A stretch of 64,000 nucleotides of DNA from Kofleriaceae bacterium (GCA_024762925.1 JANTGM010000017.1:17534-81533), one strand, 5' to 3'. Positions 16,926-26,613 are shown, counted from the first letter of the stretch. Numbers and translations are program-made. Notes: a model not told the origin generated them from the sequence alone.

Positions 16926-17642
16926 CTAGTCTCGCTTTCGGCTCGTCTTGTACTCAAACGGGTCTTCGTGCTCGGCAACCACAGCCATGCGGTGAACAAA
17001 GATGCCAGGCAGATGCACGTCATCCGGGTCGATGCCGCCAAGCGGCACCAGCTCTTCTACCTCAGCAATGGCAGTTTCTGCCGCGGTCGCCATGATGGGC
17101 ATGTAGTTCTGTGCGGTCCGCCAAAAACGCAGATTCCCAAAGGAGTCTGCGCGTCGCGCCCGAAGAAGTGCGAAGTCGACCGGCAGCGCTTCTTCTAAGA
17201 GATATTCTTTGCCGTGAAACTCTTTCACTTCCTTGCCCTCTGCCACCACGGTGCCAACGCCCGTCGGCGTATAAAAGCCCGCGATACCGGCGCCGGCGGC
17301 TCGCAAGCGCTCTACAAGCGTTCCTTGTGGCACCAGGGTTACTGCGACCTCACCGCTCTTCATCATGCGCTGCAGATCTTCGTTGTTCCCAACATAGCTG
17401 CATGTCACTCGACCGACGATACCCGCCTTAAGCCATTGCGCGAGCCCTTTGCCCATATTGCCCGCATTGTTGCTAACGATGTGCAAGTTCTTTGCTCCGC
17501 ACTCGACAACGCCCCGAATCAGAGCCTCAGGGTTGCCACAGAGTCCAAAGCCCCCGACTGCAATGGTGGCGCCATCCGCCACGCCCTCAAGCGCCGCTGC
17601 GACCGAGTCCTTCACCTTGTTTGCATGTCTTCCAACGTTCAT
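16926..17642 (-). CDS. scoA: 3-oxoacid CoA-transferase, subunit A
   Basis: Carries the 'VGGFGLCGNPE' CoA-binding signature of type I A subunits, then 'NNAGNMGKGLAQWL' and the C-terminal 'GGIDPDDVHLPGIFV'. The 238-residue length is normal. It forms the heteromeric enzyme with subunit B immediately downstream and starts three bases after the preceding aminotransferase stop. Relatives include ScoA, AtoD and the CoA-transferases of amino-acid fermentation. The operon context favours an amino- or keto-acid substrate over simple acetoacetate (inference). Confidence 0.95.
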   Translation of the reverse strand: MNVGRHANKVKDSVAAALEGVADGATIAVGGFGLCGNPEALIRGVVECGAKNLHIVSNNAGNMGKGLAQWLKAGIVGRVTCSYVGNNEDLQRMMKSGEVAVTLVPQGTLVERLRAAGAGIAGFYTPTGVGTVVAEGKEVKEFHGKEYLLEEALPVDFALLRARRADSFGNLRFWRTAQNYMPIMATAAETAIAEVEELVPLGGIDPDDVHLPGIFVHRMAVVAEHEDPFEYKTSRKRD

Positions 17643-17645
17643 CGC

Positions 17646-18857
17646 CTATCCTTTGTTTGACGCCGTGGCAATTGCGCTGCCAAAGCGCTCCAGCCCGTCG
17701 GCGAGCTGCTCTTCGGGCATGTTTAGCGCTGGTGCCAAAATTGCCGTTCCTCTGCGCTCGGAGATGTGAAGCAGAACGCGCACCTCCTTCAGGGCTGCAA
17801 GCAAGCGCTCCCAGAAGCCCGAGTCTCCTGCGATATCGACTGCAGCCAAGAGCCCTCGCCCGCGGACACCAGATGCCACCTCGGGATACGCCTGGCAAAT
17901 CTTGGAGAGCTCTTCTTGAAGCGTGGGTTCCAAACATGCGGCACGCGAATAGAGGCCTTCCCGCTCGTAGGTGTCCAACGTAGCGAGTGCGGCAGCACAG
18001 CCGATCGGATGCGCGTAGTTTGTGAGACCCGCGTAGAGAACTTCGGTCTCAAAGTGTTTGGCCACTCGCTCGTGAACGAGTACTGCGCCCAAAGGAGCAA
18101 AGCCTCCGGTCAGTGCTTTTGCCACTGTGATCATGTCGGGCACAACGCCCTCGTGTTCAAAACCAAAGCAGCGACCTGTGCGGCCAAAGCCCGTCAGCAC
18201 CTCATCCGCAACCAGCAACGTCCCGTGTGCATCACATGCTGCGCGCATCCTTGGCCAGTAGTCCTTGCGGGGAATGTGCACCCCATTTGCTCCGGGAATC
18301 GGCTCCATGAACACCGCAGCGATGCTTTCTGGCCCCTCCAACTCCATCGTGGCCTCCAAGATGGCAGGGTCTTCTCCGAGCACATGAATCACGCCGCCAA
18401 GCGCGGGCTCAAGTGGGGGGCGCCGATAGTCGCCCGTGAGCGCAAGTGCCCCGAGTGTGGCGCCGTGATAGGAGCGGTAGCGGCTGAGAAACTTGAGGCG
18501 TCCTGTCACAAGGCGCGCAATCTTCATCGCGTTCTCATTTGCCTCTGCGCCGCCAAGCGTGAAGAAGACCTTGCTAAAGCCCTCGGGTGCCAGTGAGAGC
18601 AGTGTGGCTGCAAGCTCGCGCTTGGCTTGGAAGTCCGCGTTTGGTGGCGCTAGGCACAGCTTCCCTGCCTGCGCCTGGATTGCCTTCACAACCTCCGGGT
18701 GGTTTTGTCCAAGGCTTGCTTGGTAGCTAAGGCTGCCCATGTCGAGCCAACGACTACCGTCTCCCATGATGAGTTCGGCACCCTCACCGCCAACGAGCTC
18801 AGCACCTTGCGTGCCCGCCTGTGAGCTCCAAGTGTAGAAGTAGTCACGAGGCGTCAA
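17646..18857 (-). CDS. Class III (acetylornithine/4-aminobutyrate-type) aminotransferase (403 aa)
   Basis: PLP enzyme moving an amino group from an amino acid or amine to a keto acid. Motifs: 'SLGQNHPEV', 'FTLGGAEANENAMKIAR', the PLP-contacting 'VADEVLTGFGRTGR', and the Schiff-base Lys in 'ITVAKALTGGFAPLGA'. The start is TTG at 18857, overlapping the TGA of the preceding gene as 'TTGA'. An upstream in-frame ATG would add about 59 Cys/Arg-rich residues unlike the family. Fourth-from-last position in the operon, next to the CoA-transferase, suggests it feeds keto or semialdehyde products there. Confidence 0.93.
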   Translation of the reverse strand: MTPRDYFYTWSSQAGTQGAELVGGEGAELIMGDGSRWLDMGSLSYQASLGQNHPEVVKAIQAQAGKLCLAPPNADFQAKRELAATLLSLAPEGFSKVFFTLGGAEANENAMKIARLVTGRLKFLSRYRSYHGATLGALALTGDYRRPPLEPALGGVIHVLGEDPAILEATMELEGPESIAAVFMEPIPGANGVHIPRKDYWPRMRAACDAHGTLLVADEVLTGFGRTGRCFGFEHEGVVPDMITVAKALTGGFAPLGAVLVHERVAKHFETEVLYAGLTNYAHPIGCAAALATLDTYEREGLYSRAACLEPTLQEELSKICQAYPEVASGVRGRGLLAAVDIAGDSGFWERLLAALKEVRVLLHISERRGTAILAPALNMPEEQLADGLERFGSAIATASNKG

Positions 18858-19942
18858 AATGAGAACTCTTCTGGTGCAACGTTGTGGGTAAAGCCGGCAA
18901 CAACAAAGAGCCTTCGACGGGTTGGATCCACAGCAATACCGGCGCAGGTTGCTGCAGCGTGAGGAGCCTCTGGCGAGGCCATATTCGTGCAAATGCTTCG
19001 CGGATAGCCATCGTGGGAGCCTAGGCGTTGCCAAGCGTCTTCCAGCGATGCAATTGGCTTGTGGTCCAAGCTCTGGCGCATGGCATCTTGGCGATCTTGG
19101 GTGGTGCTAAACTCTGGGACGCGATTGCACGCAGCAATCTCCGCATCGAGGCAGTGATTGGAGTGCACGAAGTCGTCTTTCTCTCCTGAAAAGATGACTT
19201 TGCGCCGCTGACCCGAAGTCTCAACACTCACAACCGACTTGGGGGTACAGACAAGGTAGTGATGGCCCGAACCCACCTTGCAGGCCAAGAGCATGTCGCG
19301 TGCAGCATCGGTCTCCGACACACGCAAGGCCTTGCGCACGATCGCTGACCACACAACACCAGGCACGGCATCGTTGCTCGTGAGGTTGTTGATGCCAATA
19401 CTGAGCCCACTTGCGTTGAGCCCAGCCATTCCAAGGCAGCCGGTAAGAGAAAGCAAGTACGCATCCCCACCGGAGGCATCTGCGACGCGCATCAGCATCA
19501 CAAAGGGCATTGCGCTGGCGTGCATGTCCCAGGTTTGGGCAAAGATTGGCCCCGAACTGGTCTTGGCCCAGAGCATGGTGCAGCCGCCATCGTAGTCTGC
19601 ATCGCCGGGAAGGGCCTCTGTCGTGCCAGCATCGCCCCAAGCATCTGGCGAAAGATCACGAATATCGGTGTATTGATTGAGGACCACGAGCCCGGCAGGG
19701 CTGCATCCTGAGCCCTCAGCCAGTCCTAAGAGTTCTTCGTAGAGTTCCGAATCGAACTCGCGAAGAATGGGCAGATGCTCCTCTGCGATGGCTAAGAGCC
19801 CTTGCTCGGTAAACCCAGAAATTTTACTCGCCAAGTAGATTCGCAGCTTGACCAGGCTTGAGATTTCTCCCGCAAACGTCTGGCCGTGCAAGAGTCCTCT
19901 CTCGCGACCCGTTGCACATGCTCGCAAGTCCAAATAGCGCAC
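18854..19942 (-). CDS. C45-family Ntn hydrolase / acyl-CoA:6-APA acyltransferase-like protein (362 aa)
   Basis: The family self-cleaves before a Cys that then acts as N-terminal nucleophile, cutting or forming amide bonds. The expected Gly-Cys pair lies in 'DYDGGCTMLWAK' (Cys121 with this start). Supporting features are 'GPIFAQTWDMHA', 'LTGCLGMAGLNASGLSIGIN' and 'SNHCLD'. The GTG start at 19942 shares one base with the TAG of the fusion gene (TAGTG), indicating coupled translation. In the operon it could remove or add an N-acyl group, matching the GNAT domain of the fusion. Substrate unknown. Confidence 0.85.
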   Translation of the reverse strand: MRYLDLRACATGRERGLLHGQTFAGEISSLVKLRIYLASKISGFTEQGLLAIAEEHLPILREFDSELYEELLGLAEGSGCSPAGLVVLNQYTDIRDLSPDAWGDAGTTEALPGDADYDGGCTMLWAKTSSGPIFAQTWDMHASAMPFVMLMRVADASGGDAYLLSLTGCLGMAGLNASGLSIGINNLTSNDAVPGVVWSAIVRKALRVSETDAARDMLLACKVGSGHHYLVCTPKSVVSVETSGQRRKVIFSGEKDDFVHSNHCLDAEIAACNRVPEFSTTQDRQDAMRQSLDHKPIASLEDAWQRLGSHDGYPRSICTNMASPEAPHAAATCAGIAVDPTRRRLFVVAGFTHNVAPEEFSF

Positions 19943-22900
19943 TAGAGCACCTTTCCGAGGGCCGTTGCGAGTTGCTTGGCATCCGCCACTGCCGTGTCCA
20001 AGCAAGGAATGACTGCGAGATGTCCTCCGGGGAATCGCCGCAAATCAACCCCTTCGCGACCGAGCGCTTCGTGCAACTCGTCGGCTCGGGCACCAGCTTT
20101 GATCACTCGATACAGGCCGCGACCATGAACTGGCATGCCAGCATTCTGGGCCAGAGCAACGGCTTCATCGAGACCGGCAATCGCGGGACCGAGATCGGTG
20201 GTGCGCGCTGCCCTCAGTTGATGATGCTCCCGCACCAGACTGAGTTCATCACCGTCCCACGTCGAAACCATCGCCAGAGGCTTGCCCACCCGGAAGCGCG
20301 CCGTGGTGTGAATGTAGCCTGTGTGTGCCCCGCCCCACCAAGCGAGAATGTCGGGCACCTCGGCCCATGCACTGCAAGCGAAGCTGCCTTGCCCCGATCG
20401 GTAGCAACCCGATGCCGTTTCAAATGCCAGCAGTGGAACGTTCAACTCGCGGCAGAGCTTGTGCAACGCCGACCACCGCTCCGCATCAAAGCAGCGACCG
20501 GTGCGTTCTTGAACAGGCTCCACGAAGAGCCCGAGGATGTTCTCACCGCCGCCCGCCTCGCCAACGATCTCGCGAAGGATAGCCTCCATCGCTGGAAGTC
20601 CAACGTCCTCGGGGTGCGGAAGGAGCGGCCAATCAAAGTGTTTTGGCCCCTGAACGTGAACACCGGGATCCGAGATCGAACGCGCAGCCGCCGTGGTGTG
20701 CCCAACATAGCCACCAACCATGCCGATTGCGACCTGCGCGTCCTTGCGGTGGGTACGAACAAGTCTTAGGCATTTATCCACAAGCTCGTCACGGCACGAT
20801 GTGAGATACATATGAGGCAGCTTGGGTGCCATCGCGCTCGCCCACTCAATGGCGCGAACAATGGCTGGCGTCGCGTAATTCATCACCGTCAGTTTGTTGA
20901 CCGCGGGCCCATAGAGAAGCCCTGAATTCTCAGCCTCTACCAGCGACGCTGGCGGCATGGAAAACGGCGTTGAGATGCCAACCGCCATACTCCTTGCGGG
21001 CGTACTCTCAGCGGGTCGAACAGGCGACAACGGGCCCAAAGGCATTCGATAGTAAATTGCCTGGCCTTCAGGATCCTCATACTGCCCGGTGAGAACGCAG
21101 ACAAGGTGCGCGCCAAACGCCCGATTCAGGTGTGCCATCGCTGCTGTATGACCAACTCGATTGCGACCCGTAACAAAGCGATAGCGCGGACTACCATCGG
21201 CCCGTTTGCGGATCGTCGCCTCTCCAAGTTGTGCTTCTTTGAGCTTTCGCCCAATTCCGAAGCCTTGGAATTCTTCGCAGACCGTTACCGACACAGAGTA
21301 CAGACTGTTGGCCTGCCCCAACATCGGATCCCTGTCGGGCCCCTCTTCGCTCTCGTGAACTGCCTCAAGCGGCTGACCTATGGCAAAGCCCACAAAGCTC
21401 CACTCTTGCCCCTCCTTAGCCTCGGCCAGGGTAATCACACTATCTGGGTCTTTGAGTGCCGCCTGAACGTGCTCTGGAGCAGCTCGTCTCGCTGGCTCAT
21501 ACACGCGCAACTCGATATCCAAGATCGCCTCCAGATGGTCCATTGCTTCTTTCGAGGAAACGCTTCGGATGCGAACCTCTGGGGGCTGGCGCCGCTTCTT
21601 ATGGAGTGCCGGGAGGTCTTCCCAGACTGGCGGCTTCGCACCTGGATGGGCATCGAGCCACGCGAGCGATCGTCGAACTGTGTCAAAGAGCAGCTCGATA
21701 TCGCGCGCGAGGTAGCTATCGGACAATCGGTACCGCACCGTCTTGCTACCCGCCCCAAAGACCACGGCGCCTCGCCAGAACCGTTGCCCTAGGTAGGCCA
21801 TCAAGTGGTCCGTGGTCGGGAGGTCAAAGGCGAATGCAAAGCCCTTTGCTCGCGGCGACCCAACGAGGTGCGGAAAGCCCTGCACAATGGTATTGAGGTG
21901 ACCGCGGACGATTCTCTCCACCCGCTCTGCGGCGTGCTGTGTCGCAACCATCTCCGCATGCATGCGCCCACGAATTAGCGAAGCGGGTTGCACCGAGGTG
22001 ACTTCGGGATCATCCCAGACACTCATGCAGACTCCCAGCTGCGCGCGCTTGGCGAAGACGACGGCATCAGGAAAATCTGGCTTGCCGCGAAAGTTCACGA
22101 ATTGGAACTTTGAATGCCAAGCAAACTCGCCACCGAGCCCGAACCCCGTCTGCACCTCATCTAGGATGAGCGGCACGTTGTGATGTCGCGTGAGCAGCCT
22201 CAGGGCTCGAAAGAAACGCTGTGTGGCATAACGATCTCCGCCCTCGCTCTGCATCGGTTCAACGATGCATGCGAAAAACTCTGAGGACAGGAGGGCCTCG
22301 TGCACAGCGGAGAGACTGGCCACTTCCCTGGCGAGCAGCTCATCCTCCTGGGCATCTCCGAAGCGTGTCTTTAGTTCATCCAAGTCGCCCATGCCCACGT
22401 ATGCGTAGAAGCCTGAAGGCGCATTGGGCTCGCCGTCACCGGGCGTTGTCCATACGGGGAATGGGGCGAAGTTGCCCGTGTACCCTGCGATTTCATACGG
22501 GCCTCGCTTCGCCGGATTGTAGGTGAGCGAAAGCGGCAGCAGGGTGCGCCCGTGGAAGCTTCCTTCAAACGCAAGCACTTTGGTGGATCCCGTATTTTCC
22601 GAGTGCAGTCTCGCCAATGCCAGAGCTTTGTCGTTGGCTTCCGCGCCACTGTTGGCGTAGGTGACGTGTGGCAAACCTGGCACCATCTGGCGAAGCACGG
22701 TGGCAAAATCGACAGCCGAATCTTGCACGTGCACAGCTGGGTCTTTGGTGCTCACGAGCGAATCTCCAAACTCGCCCTCTGTGTACCCACGAACTACGCG
22801 ATCCTCTGCAAAGCCACCACACAGGGTTGCGGTTTGGCTCATACCATCAAGCACCGACAGCGGATCGTCATCGACCGAGACCAACCACGGGCCAGCAGAC

Positions 22901-24576
22901 CGCATATGGTCAAACACCGGCGGCTTCTTTTCGCGAACCACGCGCTCGGCCGCATAGAGTCGAGATAGGAGTTCTTCTGATCTCGGCAGCTTGCCTCCGC
23001 GCGGCAAATTCATCGCCATGGGACGAGGCTGGGCGAGCAGAGTCCTTGACGCTTCCCGCGCTTCTTCCTCAGCATGCTGCGTCGCCAATCGGTCCAGTTC
23101 TGGCGGTGGCATATAGTTTAGAAGCTTGTCATGAACCACAATTCGCCCGATGACATTCTCCTGGACAGCGACCGAGGCAACGACATTGCGCGGCGCATGC
23201 GCACCTGCAGGCCGATAGTTGCCGCTCTTACCAAGGCCACCAAACGGCAGCCGAGGGCTGGCCTGATTGGTCGATCGGTTGCGATTGAGAATGCCCGAAT
23301 TGGTCTCGCGGTAAAACCGTTCGAAGCGCTCGTTTGAGAATGTGAAGATACTGTTGGCGAGCCCAAACTCACTGGCACGCAGTGTGGCAATGGCTTCGTC
23401 GTCACTAGAAAAACTCTCAACACCAACGTCAGGACCGAAGAGCTCGACATCGGTGTACCCAGGCACTTCGTGCAAGCCCTCTGGAAGTAGATGCACAGAC
23501 GCTCGAGCAAAGTTGCCACCTGCGTTTCGCCCCGGCTCCACCAGAGCCACAGCGCCACCAGCTTGGGCCGCTGCCGTTGCTACCTCAAGAGCTTCCAAGC
23601 CCGCCTTCGTTGTCAGGGGGCCAGCAAAGGAATCTGGCGATTCCGGATCTCCGAATTGCAGCGAGCGAACCATGGGCACAAGCGCCTCAAGAAGCTCTTC
23701 CCGGCGACTCTCGTGCACTAGGACTCGATCGGTGCAAGTGCACCGTTGCCCTGTCGTGAGGTAGCCGCCAACCACGATCTCATGCGCTGCCTGCCGTAGG
23801 TCGGCGTCCTCAGCAACAACCACAGTGTTCTTGCCGCCCATCTCCAGCGCGACCAAGAGTTCGGGTCGTTCGAGGGTGGCCTCCAGAATGCGTCGACCAA
23901 CTCGGTACGAGCCAGTGAAGCACAGACCGCGGACGTGCGAGTGCGCAGCGAGGGCAGCCCCACTCTCACCGCCACCCTGCACCATGTTGAAAACGCCCGC
24001 TGGCAAATCCGAATCTGCAACGGCCTGGGCATAGACCTGCGCGCACAGCGGAGTCACCTCGGAGCCCTTCACCACGACCGCGTTCCCCATGAGAAGTGCG
24101 GGGATTGTGTGGGCGTGGCACAGGTGGAGCGGGTAGTTGAACGGTCCGATAACTCCGACGACCCCCAAGGGGTGATAGCGCATCTGCTCCCCCGGGAAGC
24201 CAGCGACCTGCCCTTCCACCAGGTCGGACTCGACAACGGCTTTGACCATGTTGAATCGGCCTATGAGCGCGCCCACTTCCCCATCGGCCTCACTACGCAA
24301 CTTGCCAGTCTCAAGCACAATGGCATCAGCCAGCTCACTTCGCCTTGCGGCGATGGCCTCACGAAGAGAGATCAGGACCTCAAACCGCTGTCCTCGATCC
24401 AACGCACACCATGCCTTTGAGGCCTGGTGAGCGGCATTGGCCGCATCGGCTACGTGCTCCACAGAGCAGGCGGTCTCGAATACAACCTCCTCGCTCTTGG
24501 CCGGGTTGGTCGAGGTGAGTGTCGTCCCCTTGGGAGCAACAAAACTGCCATCTATAAAATCACCAAGTGCTTGCAT
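19942..24576 (-). CDS. 1544-residue fusion: aldehyde dehydrogenase, aminotransferase, GNAT, degenerate aminotransferase
   Basis: Four modules are read in order. Residues 1-480: aldehyde dehydrogenase with Asn147 in 'GPFNYPL', Glu245 in 'LEMGGKN' and nucleophile Cys279 in 'TGQRCTC'. Residues ~530-985: class III aminotransferase with 'YANSGAEANDKAL', 'ILDEVQTGFG' (Asp806) and Schiff-base Lys843 in 'VVFAKRAQ', a form like lysine 6-aminotransferase. Residues ~1000-1180: GNAT acetyltransferase with the acetyl-CoA loop Q-x-x-G-x-G in 'EEFQGFGIGRKL'. Residues ~1195-1544: a second aminotransferase-like fold in which DEVQTG becomes 'FETASG' and no Lys follows 'PDILAWWGGAHTG', so PLP chemistry is unlikely. 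It heads a five-gene operon. The sequence supports coupled transamination, oxidation and acylation of an omega-amino compound; the substrate is inferred only. Confidence 0.9.
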   Translation of the reverse strand: MQALGDFIDGSFVAPKGTTLTSTNPAKSEEVVFETACSVEHVADAANAAHQASKAWCALDRGQRFEVLISLREAIAARRSELADAIVLETGKLRSEADGEVGALIGRFNMVKAVVESDLVEGQVAGFPGEQMRYHPLGVVGVIGPFNYPLHLCHAHTIPALLMGNAVVVKGSEVTPLCAQVYAQAVADSDLPAGVFNMVQGGGESGAALAAHSHVRGLCFTGSYRVGRRILEATLERPELLVALEMGGKNTVVVAEDADLRQAAHEIVVGGYLTTGQRCTCTDRVLVHESRREELLEALVPMVRSLQFGDPESPDSFAGPLTTKAGLEALEVATAAAQAGGAVALVEPGRNAGGNFARASVHLLPEGLHEVPGYTDVELFGPDVGVESFSSDDEAIATLRASEFGLANSIFTFSNERFERFYRETNSGILNRNRSTNQASPRLPFGGLGKSGNYRPAGAHAPRNVVASVAVQENVIGRIVVHDKLLNYMPPPELDRLATQHAEEEAREASRTLLAQPRPMAMNLPRGGKLPRSEELLSRLYAAERVVREKKPPVFDHMRSAGPWLVSVDDDPLSVLDGMSQTATLCGGFAEDRVVRGYTEGEFGDSLVSTKDPAVHVQDSAVDFATVLRQMVPGLPHVTYANSGAEANDKALALARLHSENTGSTKVLAFEGSFHGRTLLPLSLTYNPAKRGPYEIAGYTGNFAPFPVWTTPGDGEPNAPSGFYAYVGMGDLDELKTRFGDAQEDELLAREVASLSAVHEALLSSEFFACIVEPMQSEGGDRYATQRFFRALRLLTRHHNVPLILDEVQTGFGLGGEFAWHSKFQFVNFRGKPDFPDAVVFAKRAQLGVCMSVWDDPEVTSVQPASLIRGRMHAEMVATQHAAERVERIVRGHLNTIVQGFPHLVGSPRAKGFAFAFDLPTTDHLMAYLGQRFWRGAVVFGAGSKTVRYRLSDSYLARDIELLFDTVRRSLAWLDAHPGAKPPVWEDLPALHKKRRQPPEVRIRSVSSKEAMDHLEAILDIELRVYEPARRAAPEHVQAALKDPDSVITLAEAKEGQEWSFVGFAIGQPLEAVHESEEGPDRDPMLGQANSLYSVSVTVCEEFQGFGIGRKLKEAQLGEATIRKRADGSPRYRFVTGRNRVGHTAAMAHLNRAFGAHLVCVLTGQYEDPEGQAIYYRMPLGPLSPVRPAESTPARSMAVGISTPFSMPPASLVEAENSGLLYGPAVNKLTVMNYATPAIVRAIEWASAMAPKLPHMYLTSCRDELVDKCLRLVRTHRKDAQVAIGMVGGYVGHTTAAARSISDPGVHVQGPKHFDWPLLPHPEDVGLPAMEAILREIVGEAGGGENILGLFVEPVQERTGRCFDAERWSALHKLCRELNVPLLAFETASGCYRSGQGSFACSAWAEVPDILAWWGGAHTGYIHTTARFRVGKPLAMVSTWDGDELSLVREHHQLRAARTTDLGPAIAGLDEAVALAQNAGMPVHGRGLYRVIKAGARADELHEALGREGVDLRRFPGGHLAVIPCLDTAVADAKQLATALGKVL

Positions 24577-24669
24577 GTTTCACATCCGTGTTGGTCGCTT
24601 GTAGCGCGGGCAGCTTAGCACTCTGAATCCGCCCACCCCCCTCGTCCCTGTTGTATATTCCACAGTGAT

Positions 24670-26469
24670 TTGGCTTCCCTACTCTTTCAGGCCGGCCCCA
24701 ATGCTGGGCGCCGCTACAAGCTCGGCGATGGCGACTACATTATTGGTCGGCGGTCGGACTGCCAGATCTTTGTGCCCGATATGCGCGTCTCTCGACAGCA
24801 TGCTCGAGTTGTGCGGGATGGCAATGGCTGGATCATCGAAGACCTTGGTTCCAATAACGGCACCTTCGTAAACGGCAAGCAGGTGCAGTCGGGGGCCATC
24901 TCTCACAGAGACGAAATCACCATCGCGAACAACAAGATTCGCGTTGACATTCCGGAGTCCACCAAGGGGCTGCCCTCCTACGATGCGAATGTCACAATCG
25001 TCGATCTGCGCAATCCAAAGGTCTTTGTCTCAAATGAGGATAGTTCTGATAGCAGCTTCCTCAATGCCAGCTTGGCGGGGGTTCAGGACAGCCAGCGTGA
25101 GCTTCGGCTCATCGAGCGCAAACTCGACGCGCTAACTTCCGTGCTTCAGAGTGCGGCGACAACCACCGATCCGCTGGTCCTCCTCGACAAGATCGTCGAA
25201 GCACTTCTCGAAGTCTTTCCCGATGCGGCCTCGGTGGGTGTGCTGGTGCAAGACGAGTCGGGCGAACTCAAAGTGCAAACAAAGCGGCACCGCAAAAAAA
25301 GCGCGGGCGCCGACATGCGCGTTCCCGGCACCATTATCCGCCATGTGGTCCAAGACCGACGAGGCATTCTCCTGCAGGAAGATGACGTCGAGCCACAGAC
25401 GCACACCCACGATGTGGCGATGCCGGTTGGCCTCGAACCCAGCGGTTCGCGAATGGGCGCGCCACTGCAGTCACACGGTGAGAACTACGGGGCCATCTAT
25501 GTCGAGGGCCAAGGGCAAAAATTCAAACAAGAGGATGTGGATCTTCTAACGAGCATTGCCGCACAGGCCGCGCTCGTCATGCACTCCGCTCGTCAACAAC
25601 AACGCGCTGCGGTCCAAGAACGGCTCGAACGCGACTTGCGCGTCGCACGGCAAATCCAACGCAGCCTTCTACCGGCTGCCGAACCCGAAGTCTTGGGCAT
25701 GGAGTTTGGTGTCCACTACGAGCCGGCCTATCAGATTGGTGGCGACTTCTACGATTTCACATGGCACGACAAAGACCACCTTGGAATGGTGATTGGAGAT
25801 GTCTCGGGCAAGGCGATTAGCGCAGCACTGTACATGGCGAGTCTCACAAGCCAGCTGCGATCCCGAGCTGCGATTGCAAAGACCCCAGGGAAACTGCTTT
25901 CCAAGGTAAACGAGTCGATGCTGCAAATGGGCGACGACGGCATGTTCGCCACCCTCGCCTACCTCATCTACGATCTCGAAACTCGCACTCTGGTCTTCAC
26001 CAACGCGGGGCATATGACGCCTCTGCTCCGGCGAGATGGGCGGGTGTATCCAATTCAGGCTGAGCAAGCACACTGCACACCGATTGGCATTATGGAAGGC
26101 ATGGAGTTTGGTGAAGCGCGAATCCAGCTTCACTCTGGTGACCTCATCCTCCTCACCACCGATGGCGTTCATGAAGCGCGGGATCCATCTGGCAACGAAT
26201 ACGGCATCAAGCGACTGAGCCGCAGGGTTCGCTCTGCCCGCGGAAATGCGAGCGAAGTGGTAAAAGCGATCCTCCAAGACCTCGATAGCTTCGTTGGCAA
26301 TGGGCCGCAAACCGACGACATCACGATTGTCGCCATGGGCATTGGAAGACGTCGGGCCAGGCGTCGAACTGAGACGATGCCAGGTCTTCCCGCCCTGGAG
26401 CCCGACATCACCACGGGGCGCCCAATCACCGAGACTGGTGAGTCCCCAGCCGTGGACGAAGGCGAATGA
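24670..26469 (+). CDS. FHA-GAF-SpoIIE (PP2C-type) phosphatase (599 aa)
   Basis: Residues 1-95 are an FHA phosphothreonine-binding domain ('YIIGRRSDCQI', 'SRQHARVV', 'GSNNGTFVNG'). Residues ~150-320 are a GAF sensor domain. Residues ~340-565 form an RsbU/SpoIIE phosphatase with metal-binding Asps in 'GGDFYDF', 'GDVSGKAISAALYMA', 'TDGVHEARD' and 'QTDDITIVAMG'. The likely start is TTG at 24670, as the GTG five bases earlier is out of frame. It would dephosphorylate serine phosphoproteins such as anti-anti-sigma factors, guided by phospho-Thr binding. Divergent from the large fusion operon with 93 bases between. Confidence 0.92.
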   Translation: MASLLFQAGPNAGRRYKLGDGDYIIGRRSDCQIFVPDMRVSRQHARVVRDGNGWIIEDLGSNNGTFVNGKQVQSGAISHRDEITIANNKIRVDIPESTKGLPSYDANVTIVDLRNPKVFVSNEDSSDSSFLNASLAGVQDSQRELRLIERKLDALTSVLQSAATTTDPLVLLDKIVEALLEVFPDAASVGVLVQDESGELKVQTKRHRKKSAGADMRVPGTIIRHVVQDRRGILLQEDDVEPQTHTHDVAMPVGLEPSGSRMGAPLQSHGENYGAIYVEGQGQKFKQEDVDLLTSIAAQAALVMHSARQQQRAAVQERLERDLRVARQIQRSLLPAAEPEVLGMEFGVHYEPAYQIGGDFYDFTWHDKDHLGMVIGDVSGKAISAALYMASLTSQLRSRAAIAKTPGKLLSKVNESMLQMGDDGMFATLAYLIYDLETRTLVFTNAGHMTPLLRRDGRVYPIQAEQAHCTPIGIMEGMEFGEARIQLHSGDLILLTTDGVHEARDPSGNEYGIKRLSRRVRSARGNASEVVKAILQDLDSFVGNGPQTDDITIVAMGIGRRRARRRTETMPGLPALEPDITTGRPITETGESPAVDEGE

Positions 26470-26588
26470 TCTCAGCGTTCTCTTAACATTTCAGAGACTT
26501 AAGAATCGCTTTGTCTAGTGCCACAGGTTTTTCTCGCCACTGGACGACAGCGCTTGCCAGGGACTAGGCCCTGTGCCATATTGCGCCA

Positions 26589-26613
26589 CCCCGCCAGCCG
26601 GTGGGGCTTTTTC
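26589..26613 (+). terminator. Rho-independent terminator after the FHA-SpoIIE gene
   Basis: A seven-pair stem (CCCCGCC with CGG-T-GGGG, including one G-T pair) around AGCC is followed by CTTTTTC. It lies 120 bases after the phosphatase stop and about 50 bases before rpmG, so it separates the two transcription units or attenuates readthrough into the ribosomal genes. Confidence 0.75.

Noticed and set aside
17646..19034. Longer aminotransferase starting at 19034
   Set aside because: The extra ~59 residues are Cys/Arg-rich, unlike any class III aminotransferase N-terminus, and overlap the upstream gene by about 180 bases; the TTG at 18857 overlapping the previous stop is better.
24640..24669. 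TATATT near 24653 as a -10 box for the FHA-SpoIIE gene
   Set aside because: It lies too close to the TTG start and has no convincing -35 partner; not reported as a promoter.
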